NCBI GenBank assembly: GCA_044870185.1
Contig: JBIOYL010000275.1
Span: 1-19,899, forward strand
Length of the DNA: 19,899 nt
Direction of reading: 5' to 3'
DNA from: JBIOYL01 sp044870185
GTDB taxonomy: Bacteria; Actinomycetota; CALGFH01
A program made the translations under genes and the position numbers. The first letter of the stretch is position 1; each line of letters opens with the position of its first letter. Under the pieces are notes generated by a model, which was not told the DNA's origin, did not search any database, and was given only the letters and a program-made list of their open reading frames with translations. Positions 1 through 7,462 of the stretch are shown here, one piece after another.

Positions 1-2
1 CC

Positions 3-2573
3 GGCGCTGAGGCGCCAGAGCCGGCCGACGTCACCGACAGGCCCAATGCCGACCTGGCGCTGGCGGTCACCCAGGAGCAGCCCGCCGTGGCCCCCCAGCC
101 CGGGTTGGCCGCGCCGGAGCCCGCAGCTGGGCAGCCCATGGCCGGGAAGTCCACAGCCGCGCCGCCCGCCGCCGGGGTGTCCGCAGCCGAGGCACACACC
201 GCCGAGGCGCCTTCAGCCGCGAAGCCTTGGGATGCCACCACCGCGGCCACGGCCGAGGAGTCCCACGAGCAGCCGGCACCAGGCGGCCGCGGCGTCCTCG
301 CCGCCACGATCGCAGCCGGTGTGGCCGTCGCGGTGCTGGCTGTCGCCTTCCTGGCCGCCGCCTGGCGCGTGAGCCACCTGCCCGACCTGCACCCGGGTGA
401 AGTCGCGCTCGTCTCGGTCGCCCGCGGCGTGGCCCACGGCGGTATCCAGACGCGCGGGGGCGTGGTGCTCGACCGCCCGCCGCTGGTGAGCCTGGTCCAG
501 GGCGCCTGGCTGGCGCTCGCGCGACGCGCCGACGGCTCGCTGGTCGACGCCGTCCACGCGGCCAGGATGGCCGGCGCCGCCGCGTTCGCGCTCGCCGCCG
601 GCCTGCTCGCCCTGCTCGTGGCCGGGCTCGGCCGCCGCCCCGGCGGGCCGGTCCGGGCCTGGCTCGGGCTGGCCGCCGGGCTGCTCGTGGCCGTCGACCC
701 GGTACTGGTCCGGGCCGCCCGCAGCGCCGGACCCACCACCCTCGGCCTGCTCGGTGCGGTCGCCGCCCTGGCGTGGGCCTGGACGTGGCGCGACCGGCGG
801 GCGGCCATGCTCGTCCCGGTGGCCGGCCTCGCCGGCGGGCTGGCCATGCTGGCCGACGGGCGCGCCGCCGTGCTGCTGGTCGTGCCCCTGGGGTTCGCGC
901 TGCTCGGCCGCGGCCGGCGCCGGGCCGGCCGCATGGCCGCCGTGCTGGCCCTCTCGGTGGCCGTCTGGGCCGCCTGGCCGGCCTGGGCCGGCGTGCTCGG
1001 GCGCGGGCGAGCGCTCGCCCGCGGGCGGGCCGACCGGCTGCAGGCATTGCTGCACACGGGGCCCCGCCGCGAGCTGCGACCGCTGGCCGAGACCCTTGCC
1101 GCCAACCCGTCCACCGCAGCGCTGCTGGCCGCGAGCGTGCTCGCCGCCGTCGTGTTGTGGCGGGCGCGACACCACGACGGCGCCGTCTTCGCGCTCGCCT
1201 GGGTGCTGGCCGGCGTGGCTACGGCCGTCGCCTGCCTGGCCCTCGGGGCGCTCGACCAGCGCATGCTGGCCTACCTGGTGCCGGGAGCGGTCGTGGGCGT
1301 CGTCGTCGCGGTTGGCAGCGTGGCCGTCCGGTCGGTGGCCGGCCACACCACCGGAGGACGCCCGGCGCTCTGGCCGCTGGTGACCGTCGGCCTGGTGGCC
1401 GTGCTCGCCGTCGTGGCCGTCGACGGGCTGGCCTGGGCCGGGTCGTACGTGCGGGGCCGCGGCGCCGTCGAGCAGGCCGCTGCCGGCATCGCCGCGCAGG
1501 TCCCGCCGTGCTCGGCGCTGAATGTGACCGACCCGACCCTGGGCGAGCTCCTCGCGGCGGGGGAGCGGCGGATCACCCGCTTCCCCACCGGCCCGAGTGC
1601 AGCGGCCGCCGGGGTCAGGTACTTCGTGCTCGGGCCGGGTGGCGCCGCCCGGGACCTCGGCCGCTGGGTCGCCGGCCGCGGCAGGAAGCTGTCGGACCTG
1701 CCGGGCGGTGCCAGTCTGCAGCTCTGGCGCGTCGACGCCTCGCCGTTCGACCCGGCCGCCGACGCCCTGCCCGTGCCGGCCGGCACCTTCTCGAACACGG
1801 TCGGGTCGGCATGCGGGGGCTTTGCCGTCGTCGACGGGCCCGCTGGCCGGTTCTACGCCGGCTACGCGGCGCTCGGTGGCAAGGCACGGCTCGGCCGGCC
1901 ACGCAGCCGGGTCTGGACGAGCGGCGGCCGGCGCCTGCAGGCCTTCGACGCCCTGGTGCTCGGCGTGCCGGCATCCGGCCGGGGCGCCGGCCAGCCCGCC
2001 GATGCCGGCCAGCCCGCCGATGCCGGCCAGCCCGCCCGGCCGGTCCCGGTGGTCGCGCCGCTGGTCGCCGACCATCCCGGCGCGCTGGCGGCGGCCGGCC
2101 TGCCCGGCCCGTCGGCGCCCCGGCCGGACACCTGGGCGGGCACCCGGGCGCTGCTTGCCGATCCGCGCATCGCCCGCTTCTACCTCGGCACCGACCCGGC
2201 CACGGCCGGCCCGGCCGCCTGGGGGCCGGCCCGCGAGCGCTACGGGCAGCCGCTCGGGCCGCCCGAGGCCACGCCCGACGGGGTGACGCGCCAGCTCTTC
2301 GAGCGCGCCGTGATCGAGGTCGGCGGCCCGGCCGGCGGGCCCCGCCTGGCGCCGCTCGGGGCGGCCGCGGTCGACGCGGGGCTCGTGCCGCGGCAAGCGC
2401 TCGAGCCCGCTCCCGTGCCGGGCCTGCCCGTCGTCTCCCCAGCCGGCCCGGCCGACGCCGGCGGGGCCGGCCCGGCAGGCCGGGCGGGCCTGCTGTCGCT
2501 GCTCGCGTTCCTGGGCGCCGGGCTCGCCGCCTGCGCGCTGCTCGCCCTCGTGCTCGGGGCAAGGCCCGCGTAG
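3..2573 (+). CDS. GT-C-like membrane glycosyltransferase with extracytoplasmic C-terminal domain (5' partial)
   Basis: The reading frame is open to the left edge, so the true start lies upstream; the GTG at 87 is only an internal candidate. A Pro/Ala-rich N-terminal tail (about 75 residues from GTG 87) precedes a first membrane span, then a loop with HPGEVALVS and RPPLVSL. This resembles the acidic loop and PPL motif of ArnT/PMT-type GT-C enzymes, which move sugars from polyprenyl-phosphate donors on the outer membrane face. About ten further hydrophobic spans follow to near residue 460, including a DQRMLAYLVPG segment typical of late GT-C helices. Residues from about 470 to 790 look extracytoplasmic and contain GRFYAGYAALGG and QLFERAVIE, which resemble LGFP-like surface repeats. 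A final hydrophobic span ends the protein. Function beyond 'GT-C-like' is inferred from layout and from the adjacent polysaccharide genes. Confidence 0.6.
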   Translation, partial: GAEAPEPADVTDRPNADLALAVTQEQPAVAPQPGLAAPEPAAGQPMAGKSTAAPPAAGVSAAEAHTAEAPSAAKPWDATTAATAEESHEQPAPGGRGVLAATIAAGVAVAVLAVAFLAAAWRVSHLPDLHPGEVALVSVARGVAHGGIQTRGGVVLDRPPLVSLVQGAWLALARRADGSLVDAVHAARMAGAAAFALAAGLLALLVAGLGRRPGGPVRAWLGLAAGLLVAVDPVLVRAARSAGPTTLGLLGAVAALAWAWTWRDRRAAMLVPVAGLAGGLAMLADGRAAVLLVVPLGFALLGRGRRRAGRMAAVLALSVAVWAAWPAWAGVLGRGRALARGRADRLQALLHTGPRRELRPLAETLAANPSTAALLAASVLAAVVLWRARHHDGAVFALAWVLAGVATAVACLALGALDQRMLAYLVPGAVVGVVVAVGSVAVRSVAGHTTGGRPALWPLVTVGLVAVLAVVAVDGLAWAGSYVRGRGAVEQAAAGIAAQVPPCSALNVTDPTLGELLAAGERRITRFPTGPSAAAAGVRYFVLGPGGAARDLGRWVAGRGRKLSDLPGGASLQLWRVDASPFDPAADALPVPAGTFSNTVGSACGGFAVVDGPAGRFYAGYAALGGKARLGRPRSRVWTSGGRRLQAFDALVLGVPASGRGAGQPADAGQPADAGQPARPVPVVAPLVADHPGALAAAGLPGPSAPRPDTWAGTRALLADPRIARFYLGTDPATAGPAAWGPARERYGQPLGPPEATPDGVTRQLFERAVIEVGGPAGGPRLAPLGAAAVDAGLVPRQALEPAPVPGLPVVSPAGPADAGGAGPAGRAGLLSLLAFLGAGLAACALLALVLGARPA
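1986..2036 (+). repeat. 18-bp in-frame tandem repeat, 2.8 copies
   Basis: The unit GCCGGCCAGCCCGCCGAT occurs exactly at 1986-2003 and 2004-2021, followed by 15 matching bases at 2022-2036. It encodes repeated AGQPAD in the outside domain of the glycosyltransferase. The period is a multiple of three, so copy-number change would keep the frame. Confidence 0.9.
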
Positions 2574-2890
2574 GGCGCCATGGTCGCCGTCATCTTCGCC
2601 CCGGCCAGGCTGCGGCCGCCCGCCCCCGTCAGCGCCCAGCGGCTCGCGGGCTACGCAAGACCACCATGCGTGCTGCGACTGCACACTACGTAAAGGTACT
2701 TAGCTCCCAAGCGCGGCCAATGATGCAGAATTAGGACGCCGTGCGCGGCAGGCTGCCGCCCGCCAGCCAGGCGTGCGCCCGAGCCGGGGTGGCATCGCTT
2801 GGGTGGGGGGCACAGCTTGCACGCGGGGCGGGCAGGCGCCCGCCGACGGGCCGACGTGGAAACTCGAACGATCAGAAAGCGGTTGAACCG
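2574..2890. other. Intergenic leader before the Wzz/BY-kinase gene
   Basis: This 317-base gap holds no convincing gene. An AT-richer patch at about 2684-2736 stands out from its surroundings and is the most likely promoter area, but no clear -35/-10 pair can be read. Two symmetric elements follow: GCGGCAG-g-CTGCCGC at 2745-2759, and a hairpin with GGCGGGC (2827-2833) pairing with GCCCGCC (2838-2844) around an AGGC loop, 46 nt before the proposed start. I do not recognise a known riboswitch. Confidence 0.4.
2827..2844 (+). promoter_or_regulatory. 5'-leader hairpin upstream of Wzz/BY-kinase
   Basis: A perfect 7-bp G/C stem (GGCGGGC/GCCCGCC) with a 4-nt loop lies in the leader of the kinase gene. 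It could be an attenuator or mRNA structure. No U-tract follows, so a simple intrinsic terminator is unlikely. Confidence 0.3.
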
Positions 2891-4540
2891 GTGACGCAAG
2901 AACAACTGCCTGCGGGTGCATTCGAACTCAGGGACTACGTCGCGCTGCTCAAGCGCCAGTGGCTGCTCATCACCGTGATCGCCCTGCTCGGACTCGGCGC
3001 GGCCGCCGCCTGGGACGCCCGGCAGACCCCGATGTACCGGTCGACGGCGCAGATCCTGGTCAAGCCGATCACCGTCAACGCCTTCGAGCCCGGCGTGCGC
3101 CCGGACCAGCTGCTGAACATGAACAACCAGAAGGAGCTGGTCGTCTCCCAGCCGGTCGCGCTGGGCGCCGCCAGGGCGCTGAAGCTGAAGACGACCGACA
3201 TCCCGTCGCTGCTGGAGGGCGTCTCGGCGGACGTGCCCGCCAACTCGCAGATCCTGGCGATCACCTTCTCCGACCCCAGCCCCGTGCGCGCCCAGCAGCG
3301 CGCCAACGCCTTCGCCTCGTCCTACCTCGGCTTCCGCAAGGCCGACGCGCAGAAGACCGCGGACGCCTCCAAGGTCAGCATCCAGAGCCGCCTCATCAAG
3401 CTCGGCGCGGACGTGCAGCGCCAGGACGCCGTCCTCGCCGACCCGAAGGCGACCGACACCGAGAAGCAGAACGCCAGCGCCGCCAAGAGCGTGCTCAACG
3501 GCCAGATCCAGACCCTGCGCGGCCAGTACGCCCAGCTCGAGAGCCTCGACATCAACCCCGGCGACGTCATCCAGTCGGCGACCCTGCCGGCCTCGCCGTC
3601 GACGCCCCGGCATGCCGTCGACCTCGGCCTGGGCCTGTTCCTCGGCCTGTTCGTCGGCGTCGCGCTGGCCGTGGTGCGTGACCGGACCCAGGACCGCATC
3701 CGCGGCCGGGAGGACCTCGCCGCCCTGCTCGACCGGCCCGTGCTGGCGTTGCTGCCCAAGCTGCGCCGCCTGTACCGCAAGCCGGGCACGCGGCTCGGCG
3801 TCCGGCGCCGCCACCGCTCCCAGCTCGTCACCCTGTCCGAGCCGGACGGCCCGGCGGCCGAGGCCTACCGCACGCTGCGCACGCGGGTCGCGGTGCTGGC
3901 CGGCCAGCTCGACGTCAAGACCATCATGGTCGTCAGCCCGGGTGTGAACGAGGGCAAGAGCACCACCGCGGCCAACCTGGCCGTGGCCCTGGCCGAGTCC
4001 GGCAGGGACGTGCTGCTGGTCTCGGCCGACCTGCGCCGGCCGCGCGTGCACGAGTTCTTCGGGCTGAGCAACCGTTCCGGGCTGTCCAACCTGCTCGCCG
4101 ACGCGCTGCACCCCGAGCACGAGCAGGCAGACGACCGGGCGGCCGTCGAGTCCAGGCGCGTCTCGCTCGAGCTGTGGTCGGTCGCCGAGAACCTCTGGGT
4201 GATCGCCAGCGGGCCCCTGCCGCAGCACCCCTCGGCGCTGCTCGACAGCGACGCCATGCGGCAGTTCCTCAAAGAGCAGCGCGACCTGTTCGATTTCATC
4301 GTCATGGACTGCCCGCCAGCCCTGGTGGTGTCCGACTCCCTGGCGCTCGCGTCGCTTGCCGACGCGGTGCTCGTCGTCGCCGACGCCAAGTCGACCAAGC
4401 GCGCCGCGATCATGCAGCTCGCCGACCAGCTCGACCAGGTCGGCGGCAAGGTGGTCGGCTCGATCATCAACCGGTCGGCGAAGGTGTCGGCCGGCTCCTA
4501 CTACTACGCCGCCAGCAAGGCCAGACCGGAGCAGGCCTGA
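2891..4540 (+). CDS. Fused Wzz-type chain length regulator / bacterial tyrosine autokinase
   Basis: GTG 2891 is chosen because the Wzz domain begins right after it (FELRDYVALLKRQW). A longer frame back to 2741 adds about 50 low-complexity residues with no family likeness. The protein is 549 residues. A Wzz domain has membrane spans near residues 23-42 and 242-262 around an extracytoplasmic region. A cytoplasmic P-loop kinase follows, with Walker A GVNEGKST (K356), Walker A' LLVSADLRRP (D380) and Walker B FIVMDCPP (D473). Three consecutive tyrosines (537-539) near the C-terminus are the likely autophosphorylation cluster. Such kinases cycle phosphorylation to control length and export of exopolysaccharide. 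Having both halves in one chain is common in several phyla. A sugar-phosphate transferase starts 56 nt downstream, consistent with an operon. Confidence 0.9.
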   Translation: MTQEQLPAGAFELRDYVALLKRQWLLITVIALLGLGAAAAWDARQTPMYRSTAQILVKPITVNAFEPGVRPDQLLNMNNQKELVVSQPVALGAARALKLKTTDIPSLLEGVSADVPANSQILAITFSDPSPVRAQQRANAFASSYLGFRKADAQKTADASKVSIQSRLIKLGADVQRQDAVLADPKATDTEKQNASAAKSVLNGQIQTLRGQYAQLESLDINPGDVIQSATLPASPSTPRHAVDLGLGLFLGLFVGVALAVVRDRTQDRIRGREDLAALLDRPVLALLPKLRRLYRKPGTRLGVRRRHRSQLVTLSEPDGPAAEAYRTLRTRVAVLAGQLDVKTIMVVSPGVNEGKSTTAANLAVALAESGRDVLLVSADLRRPRVHEFFGLSNRSGLSNLLADALHPEHEQADDRAAVESRRVSLELWSVAENLWVIASGPLPQHPSALLDSDAMRQFLKEQRDLFDFIVMDCPPALVVSDSLALASLADAVLVVADAKSTKRAAIMQLADQLDQVGGKVVGSIINRSAKVSAGSYYYAASKARPEQA

Positions 4541-4580
4541 CCGGTCGTCCGGCCCGCGTGGAGCCCGGGTCCGGTTCCCT

Positions 4581-4590
4581 GGGAGGAGGG
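4581..4590 (+). promoter_or_regulatory. Strong RBS deciding the start of the sugar-phosphate transferase
   Basis: GGGAGGAGGG lies 6 nt before the GTG at 4597. It fixes this start even though the first 35 residues are not conserved-looking. Confidence 0.75.
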
Positions 4591-4596
4591 TGAGCG

Positions 4597-6063
4597 GTGC
4601 GGCGAGCCGTGCCCGAGACGGCGGCGCTGGGAGGCCCCGGCGGCTCGCTGCTGCGCGCACCCGGCAGGTCGGGCCGGTCCGACGTCCGCGGCCAGTACCG
4701 CGAGCTGTACCTGAACATCGCCCTGACGGACACGCTGTCGGTGTTCGCCGGCCTGCTGCTCGCCTACCAGATCCGCTACACGCACTTCCTGCCGGGATGG
4801 GACTTCTGGCTGCTGCTGGCGCTCACCCCGCTGCTCACCCCGGGCGTGTACCTGGCGCTCGGGCTGTACCGGTCGCACCAGTACTCGTCGGCCGAGGAGC
4901 TGCGGCGCGTGACCCTGGCGATCAGCATGATCGTCACCGTCACCGTGATGGTCTCGTTCTGGTCCAAGGCGTCGTTCTCGCGGCTGTGGATCCTGCTGTC
5001 CTGGCTGTTCGCCCTGGCGTTTGCGGTATCGTGCCGCCGCCTGTGGCACTGGCGCATCCGGCAGGAGCGCCGCCAGGGCCACCTGGTGTTCCGCACCCTG
5101 ATCGTGGGCACCAACGCCGAGGCGGAATGGCTGGCGGTGACCTTGCAGCACAAGGACTTCGGCTTCGACCCGATCGGGTTCGTGTCGGCGGACGGGGAGA
5201 GGGTTCGCCGGGACGACCCGGGTGTGCTCGGCCCGGTCGGGCGGCTGCGTGACCTGGTCCGCGAGACCGGCGCCGGCTGCGTGTTCGTCGCCTCCAGCGC
5301 GGCCGGCGCCGAGGACGTCCGCCAGGTGCTGAAGGCCCGCCGCCTGGAGGACATCGAGGTCCGCTTCACCTCCAGCTTCTGGAACATCCTGTCCACCCGG
5401 CTGAGCCCCCAGCCGATCGGCGCCGCGATCGCCCTGGCCGTCAACGCGGTCCAGCTCACCCGCTTCCAGGCGGCGGTGAAGCGCACCACCGACGTCGTGG
5501 TCTCCGCGCTGCTGCTCGTCGGGCTGTCGCCGCTGTTCGCCGCGATCGCCCTGGCCATCGAGCTGACCTCGCCGGGGCCGGTGATCTTCCGCCAGCAGCG
5601 CGTCGGGCTGCGCAGCCGGCCGTTCACCCTGCTGAAGTTCCGCACGATGGTGGACGGCGCCCACCTGCTGCAGGGCGGCCTGCGTGACCAGAACGAGGCG
5701 GACGGGCCGCTGTTCAAGCTGCGCGCCGACCCGCGGGTGACCCGGGTCGGCCGCCTGCTGCGCCGCTACAGCCTGGACGAGCTGCCCCAGCTCGTGAACG
5801 TCCTGCGCGGCGAGATGAGCCTGGTCGGCCCGCGGCCGCCCCTGGCCGACGAGGTCGCCCGCTACGACGAGTGGCAGCTCGACCGGCTCGAGGTGCGCCC
5901 CGGGATCACCGGCATGTGGCAGGTGAGCGGACGCAGCAACCTGTCCTTCGACGACTACGTCCGGCTCGACCTGTTCTACATCGAGAACTGGTCGCTGGCG
6001 ATGGACGTGTTCATCCTCGCCAAGACGATCCCGATCCTGCTGTGGGCGCGGGGCGCCTATTGA
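4597..6063 (+). CDS. Polyprenyl-phosphate sugar-1-phosphate transferase (exopolysaccharide initiating enzyme)
   Basis: The 488-residue protein has the full WbaP/WcaJ-type layout. Four membrane spans lie at about 44-60, 69-91, 106-124 and 131-150. A Rossmann-like CoA-binding-type domain begins at about residue 164 (LIVGTNAEAEW). The C-terminal bacterial sugar transferase domain runs from about 295 to the end. In that domain the re-entrant helix, the KFRTM motif, the catalytic-type Asp-Glu pair D394-E395 (SLDELPQL), VGPRPP and PGITGMWQVSGRS are all intact. This family transfers a sugar 1-phosphate from a nucleotide sugar to undecaprenyl phosphate, the first committed step of repeat-unit assembly at the inner membrane face. 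Which sugar is used cannot be read from sequence. Its stop overlaps the next proposed start (TTGA), which suggests translational coupling. Confidence 0.93.
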   Translation: MRRAVPETAALGGPGGSLLRAPGRSGRSDVRGQYRELYLNIALTDTLSVFAGLLLAYQIRYTHFLPGWDFWLLLALTPLLTPGVYLALGLYRSHQYSSAEELRRVTLAISMIVTVTVMVSFWSKASFSRLWILLSWLFALAFAVSCRRLWHWRIRQERRQGHLVFRTLIVGTNAEAEWLAVTLQHKDFGFDPIGFVSADGERVRRDDPGVLGPVGRLRDLVRETGAGCVFVASSAAGAEDVRQVLKARRLEDIEVRFTSSFWNILSTRLSPQPIGAAIALAVNAVQLTRFQAAVKRTTDVVVSALLLVGLSPLFAAIALAIELTSPGPVIFRQQRVGLRSRPFTLLKFRTMVDGAHLLQGGLRDQNEADGPLFKLRADPRVTRVGRLLRRYSLDELPQLVNVLRGEMSLVGPRPPLADEVARYDEWQLDRLEVRPGITGMWQVSGRSNLSFDDYVRLDLFYIENWSLAMDVFILAKTIPILLWARGAY

Positions 6064-7202
6064 CGAGCGTGGGACGGGCATCCGAAGACGCCTCGCAGCG
6101 CCGGCCGCCCCCGTCCGGCCGGACGGGGGCGCGGGCGCTGGTGCGCGTGCTGTACATTGGCGGCGTCGGACGCAGCGGCAGCACCCTGCTGGACCGCATG
6201 CTCGGGCAGATCCCTGGGTTCTGCTCGGTGGGCGAGCTGGTCCACCTCTGGGAACGCGGCCTGGCGGCCAACAACCGCTGCGGCTGCGGTGTGCGCTTCC
6301 ACGCCTGCCCGTTCTGGGCCGCGGTCGGCCGGGAGGCGTTCGGCGGCTGGGACGCCGTCGACGTCGACGCGGTGCTCGCCCTCAAGCGGCGGGTCGACCG
6401 CAGCCGCTACATCCCGCTGCTGGTGGCACCGGCGCTGTCGCCGGCCTACCGGGCCGACCTCGACCGCTACGCGGCGCTGCTCGGCCGGCTGTACGGGGCG
6501 ATCCAGCGGGTCGCCGGCGCGCCGATCCTGGTCGACGCGACCAAGCATGTCTCCTCCGCCTACCTGCTGCGCCGGGTGCCCGGCCTGGACCTGCGGGTCG
6601 TCCATCTGGTGCGTGACAGCCGCGGCGTCGGCTTCTCGTGGACCAAGCGGGTGCCCCGGCCCGAGGTCGTGGACGGCGAGGCGCTCATGACGACCGTCTC
6701 CCCCCTGCGCATGGGCGGCCGCTGGCTCACCCACAACGGCCTGTTCCACCTGGTGCGCCTGGTCGGCGTCCCGTCACTGCTGGTGCGTTACGAGACGCTC
6801 GTCCGCCATCCCCGCCGCGAGCTCGGCCGCATCCTGGAGTTCGCCGGTCAGCGGCCGGCCGGCGGCGAGCTCGCCTTCGTCGGTGACGGCTTCGCCGAGC
6901 TCGGCGCAAGCCACGCCCTGGCCGGCAACCCGATGCGCTTCGCCAGCGGCCGCGTGCCGCTGCACGTCGACGAGGAGTGGCGCCGCAAGCTGCCCCCCGG
7001 CCAGCGTGCGCTGCTGCTGGCGGCCACCTGGCCGCTGCTGCTCTCCTACGGCTATCTGCTGCATCCGCATGCCGGGCACGACCGCCCGGGCCGCACCGGC
7101 CGCGCGGCGACCGTCCAGGCTGAGCCGGCCGCCGGCCGGCCGAGCCGGGCGGCGGGCCGGGCCGAGCTGCCCGGGGTGCGGCCGGGCCGGCCGCCGGTTT
7201 GA
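6060..7202 (+). CDS. Sulfotransferase family protein
   Basis: The protein has a PAPS-dependent sulfotransferase fold. A 5'-phosphosulfate loop GGVGRSGSTLLDRML lies near residues 34-48 and a 3'-phosphate motif VVHLVRDSRGVGFSW near 180-194. A CxC...C cluster (NNRCGCGVRFHACPFW) lies just after the first motif. I chose TTG 6060 because it overlaps the previous stop by 4 nt. GTG 6069 and GTG 6141 or 6147 are alternatives, and the last would begin right at the fold; no good ribosome site decides. The protein is 380 residues from TTG 6060, with a Pro/Ala/Arg-rich, probably disordered tail. Its place in a polysaccharide operon suggests it sulfates a sugar of the surface polymer. That substrate is inferred, since related enzymes also act on lipids or small molecules. 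Confidence 0.82.
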   Translation: MTSVGRASEDASQRRPPPSGRTGARALVRVLYIGGVGRSGSTLLDRMLGQIPGFCSVGELVHLWERGLAANNRCGCGVRFHACPFWAAVGREAFGGWDAVDVDAVLALKRRVDRSRYIPLLVAPALSPAYRADLDRYAALLGRLYGAIQRVAGAPILVDATKHVSSAYLLRRVPGLDLRVVHLVRDSRGVGFSWTKRVPRPEVVDGEALMTTVSPLRMGGRWLTHNGLFHLVRLVGVPSLLVRYETLVRHPRRELGRILEFAGQRPAGGELAFVGDGFAELGASHALAGNPMRFASGRVPLHVDEEWRRKLPPGQRALLLAATWPLLLSYGYLLHPHAGHDRPGRTGRAATVQAEPAAGRPSRAAGRAELPGVRPGRPPV

Positions 7203-7239
7203 CTGCCGAAACGCCCATCTGATACAGCTGCACCCGCTT

Positions 7240-7273
7240 CACCGAATCGTTATCGGCCGAGCACCGAATCGTT
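7240..7273 (+). repeat. Two 12-bp direct repeats, 22 bp apart, upstream of the GH26 gene
   Basis: CACCGAATCGTT occurs at 7240-7251 and again at 7262-7273. The start-to-start distance is 22 bp, about two helical turns, so both copies would face the same side of DNA. They lie in the 260-nt gap between the sulfotransferase stop and the GH26 gene and could bind a regulator. The rest of that gap holds no gene I can support. Confidence 0.55.
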
Positions 7274-7462
7274 GGCAGCACCGAGTCCCCCCAGGCTCGA
7301 GCAGGCGGCTTCGTGCACCCCCACGCGGACCGCCGCCCGTCGATGACGGGCCGAAGCCAAGCGTGACCCGTCCGCCAGGGACGCCTGGATCCCCCCGCGG
7401 GCCACGCTCCCCGTGAGGCGCCACGCCTCCCGTTCCAGGCGAGACGTCGCCAGGAGGAAGCG

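Noticed and set aside
213..2684. 823-residue minus-strand open frame over the glycosyltransferase
   Set aside because: Composition is Gly/Arg/Pro/Gln-rich with no recognisable motif. It is the antisense shadow of a GC-rich gene with clear membrane spans on the plus strand.
2574..2890. Riboswitch (c-di-GMP, c-di-AMP or cobalamin type) before the kinase gene
   Set aside because: Leader length and hairpins made this worth checking, but I found none of the conserved core sequences of those classes.
2651..4660. 669-residue minus-strand open frame over the Wzz/BY-kinase
   Set aside because: The plus strand carries intact Walker motifs and membrane spans; the minus frame has only low-complexity sequence.
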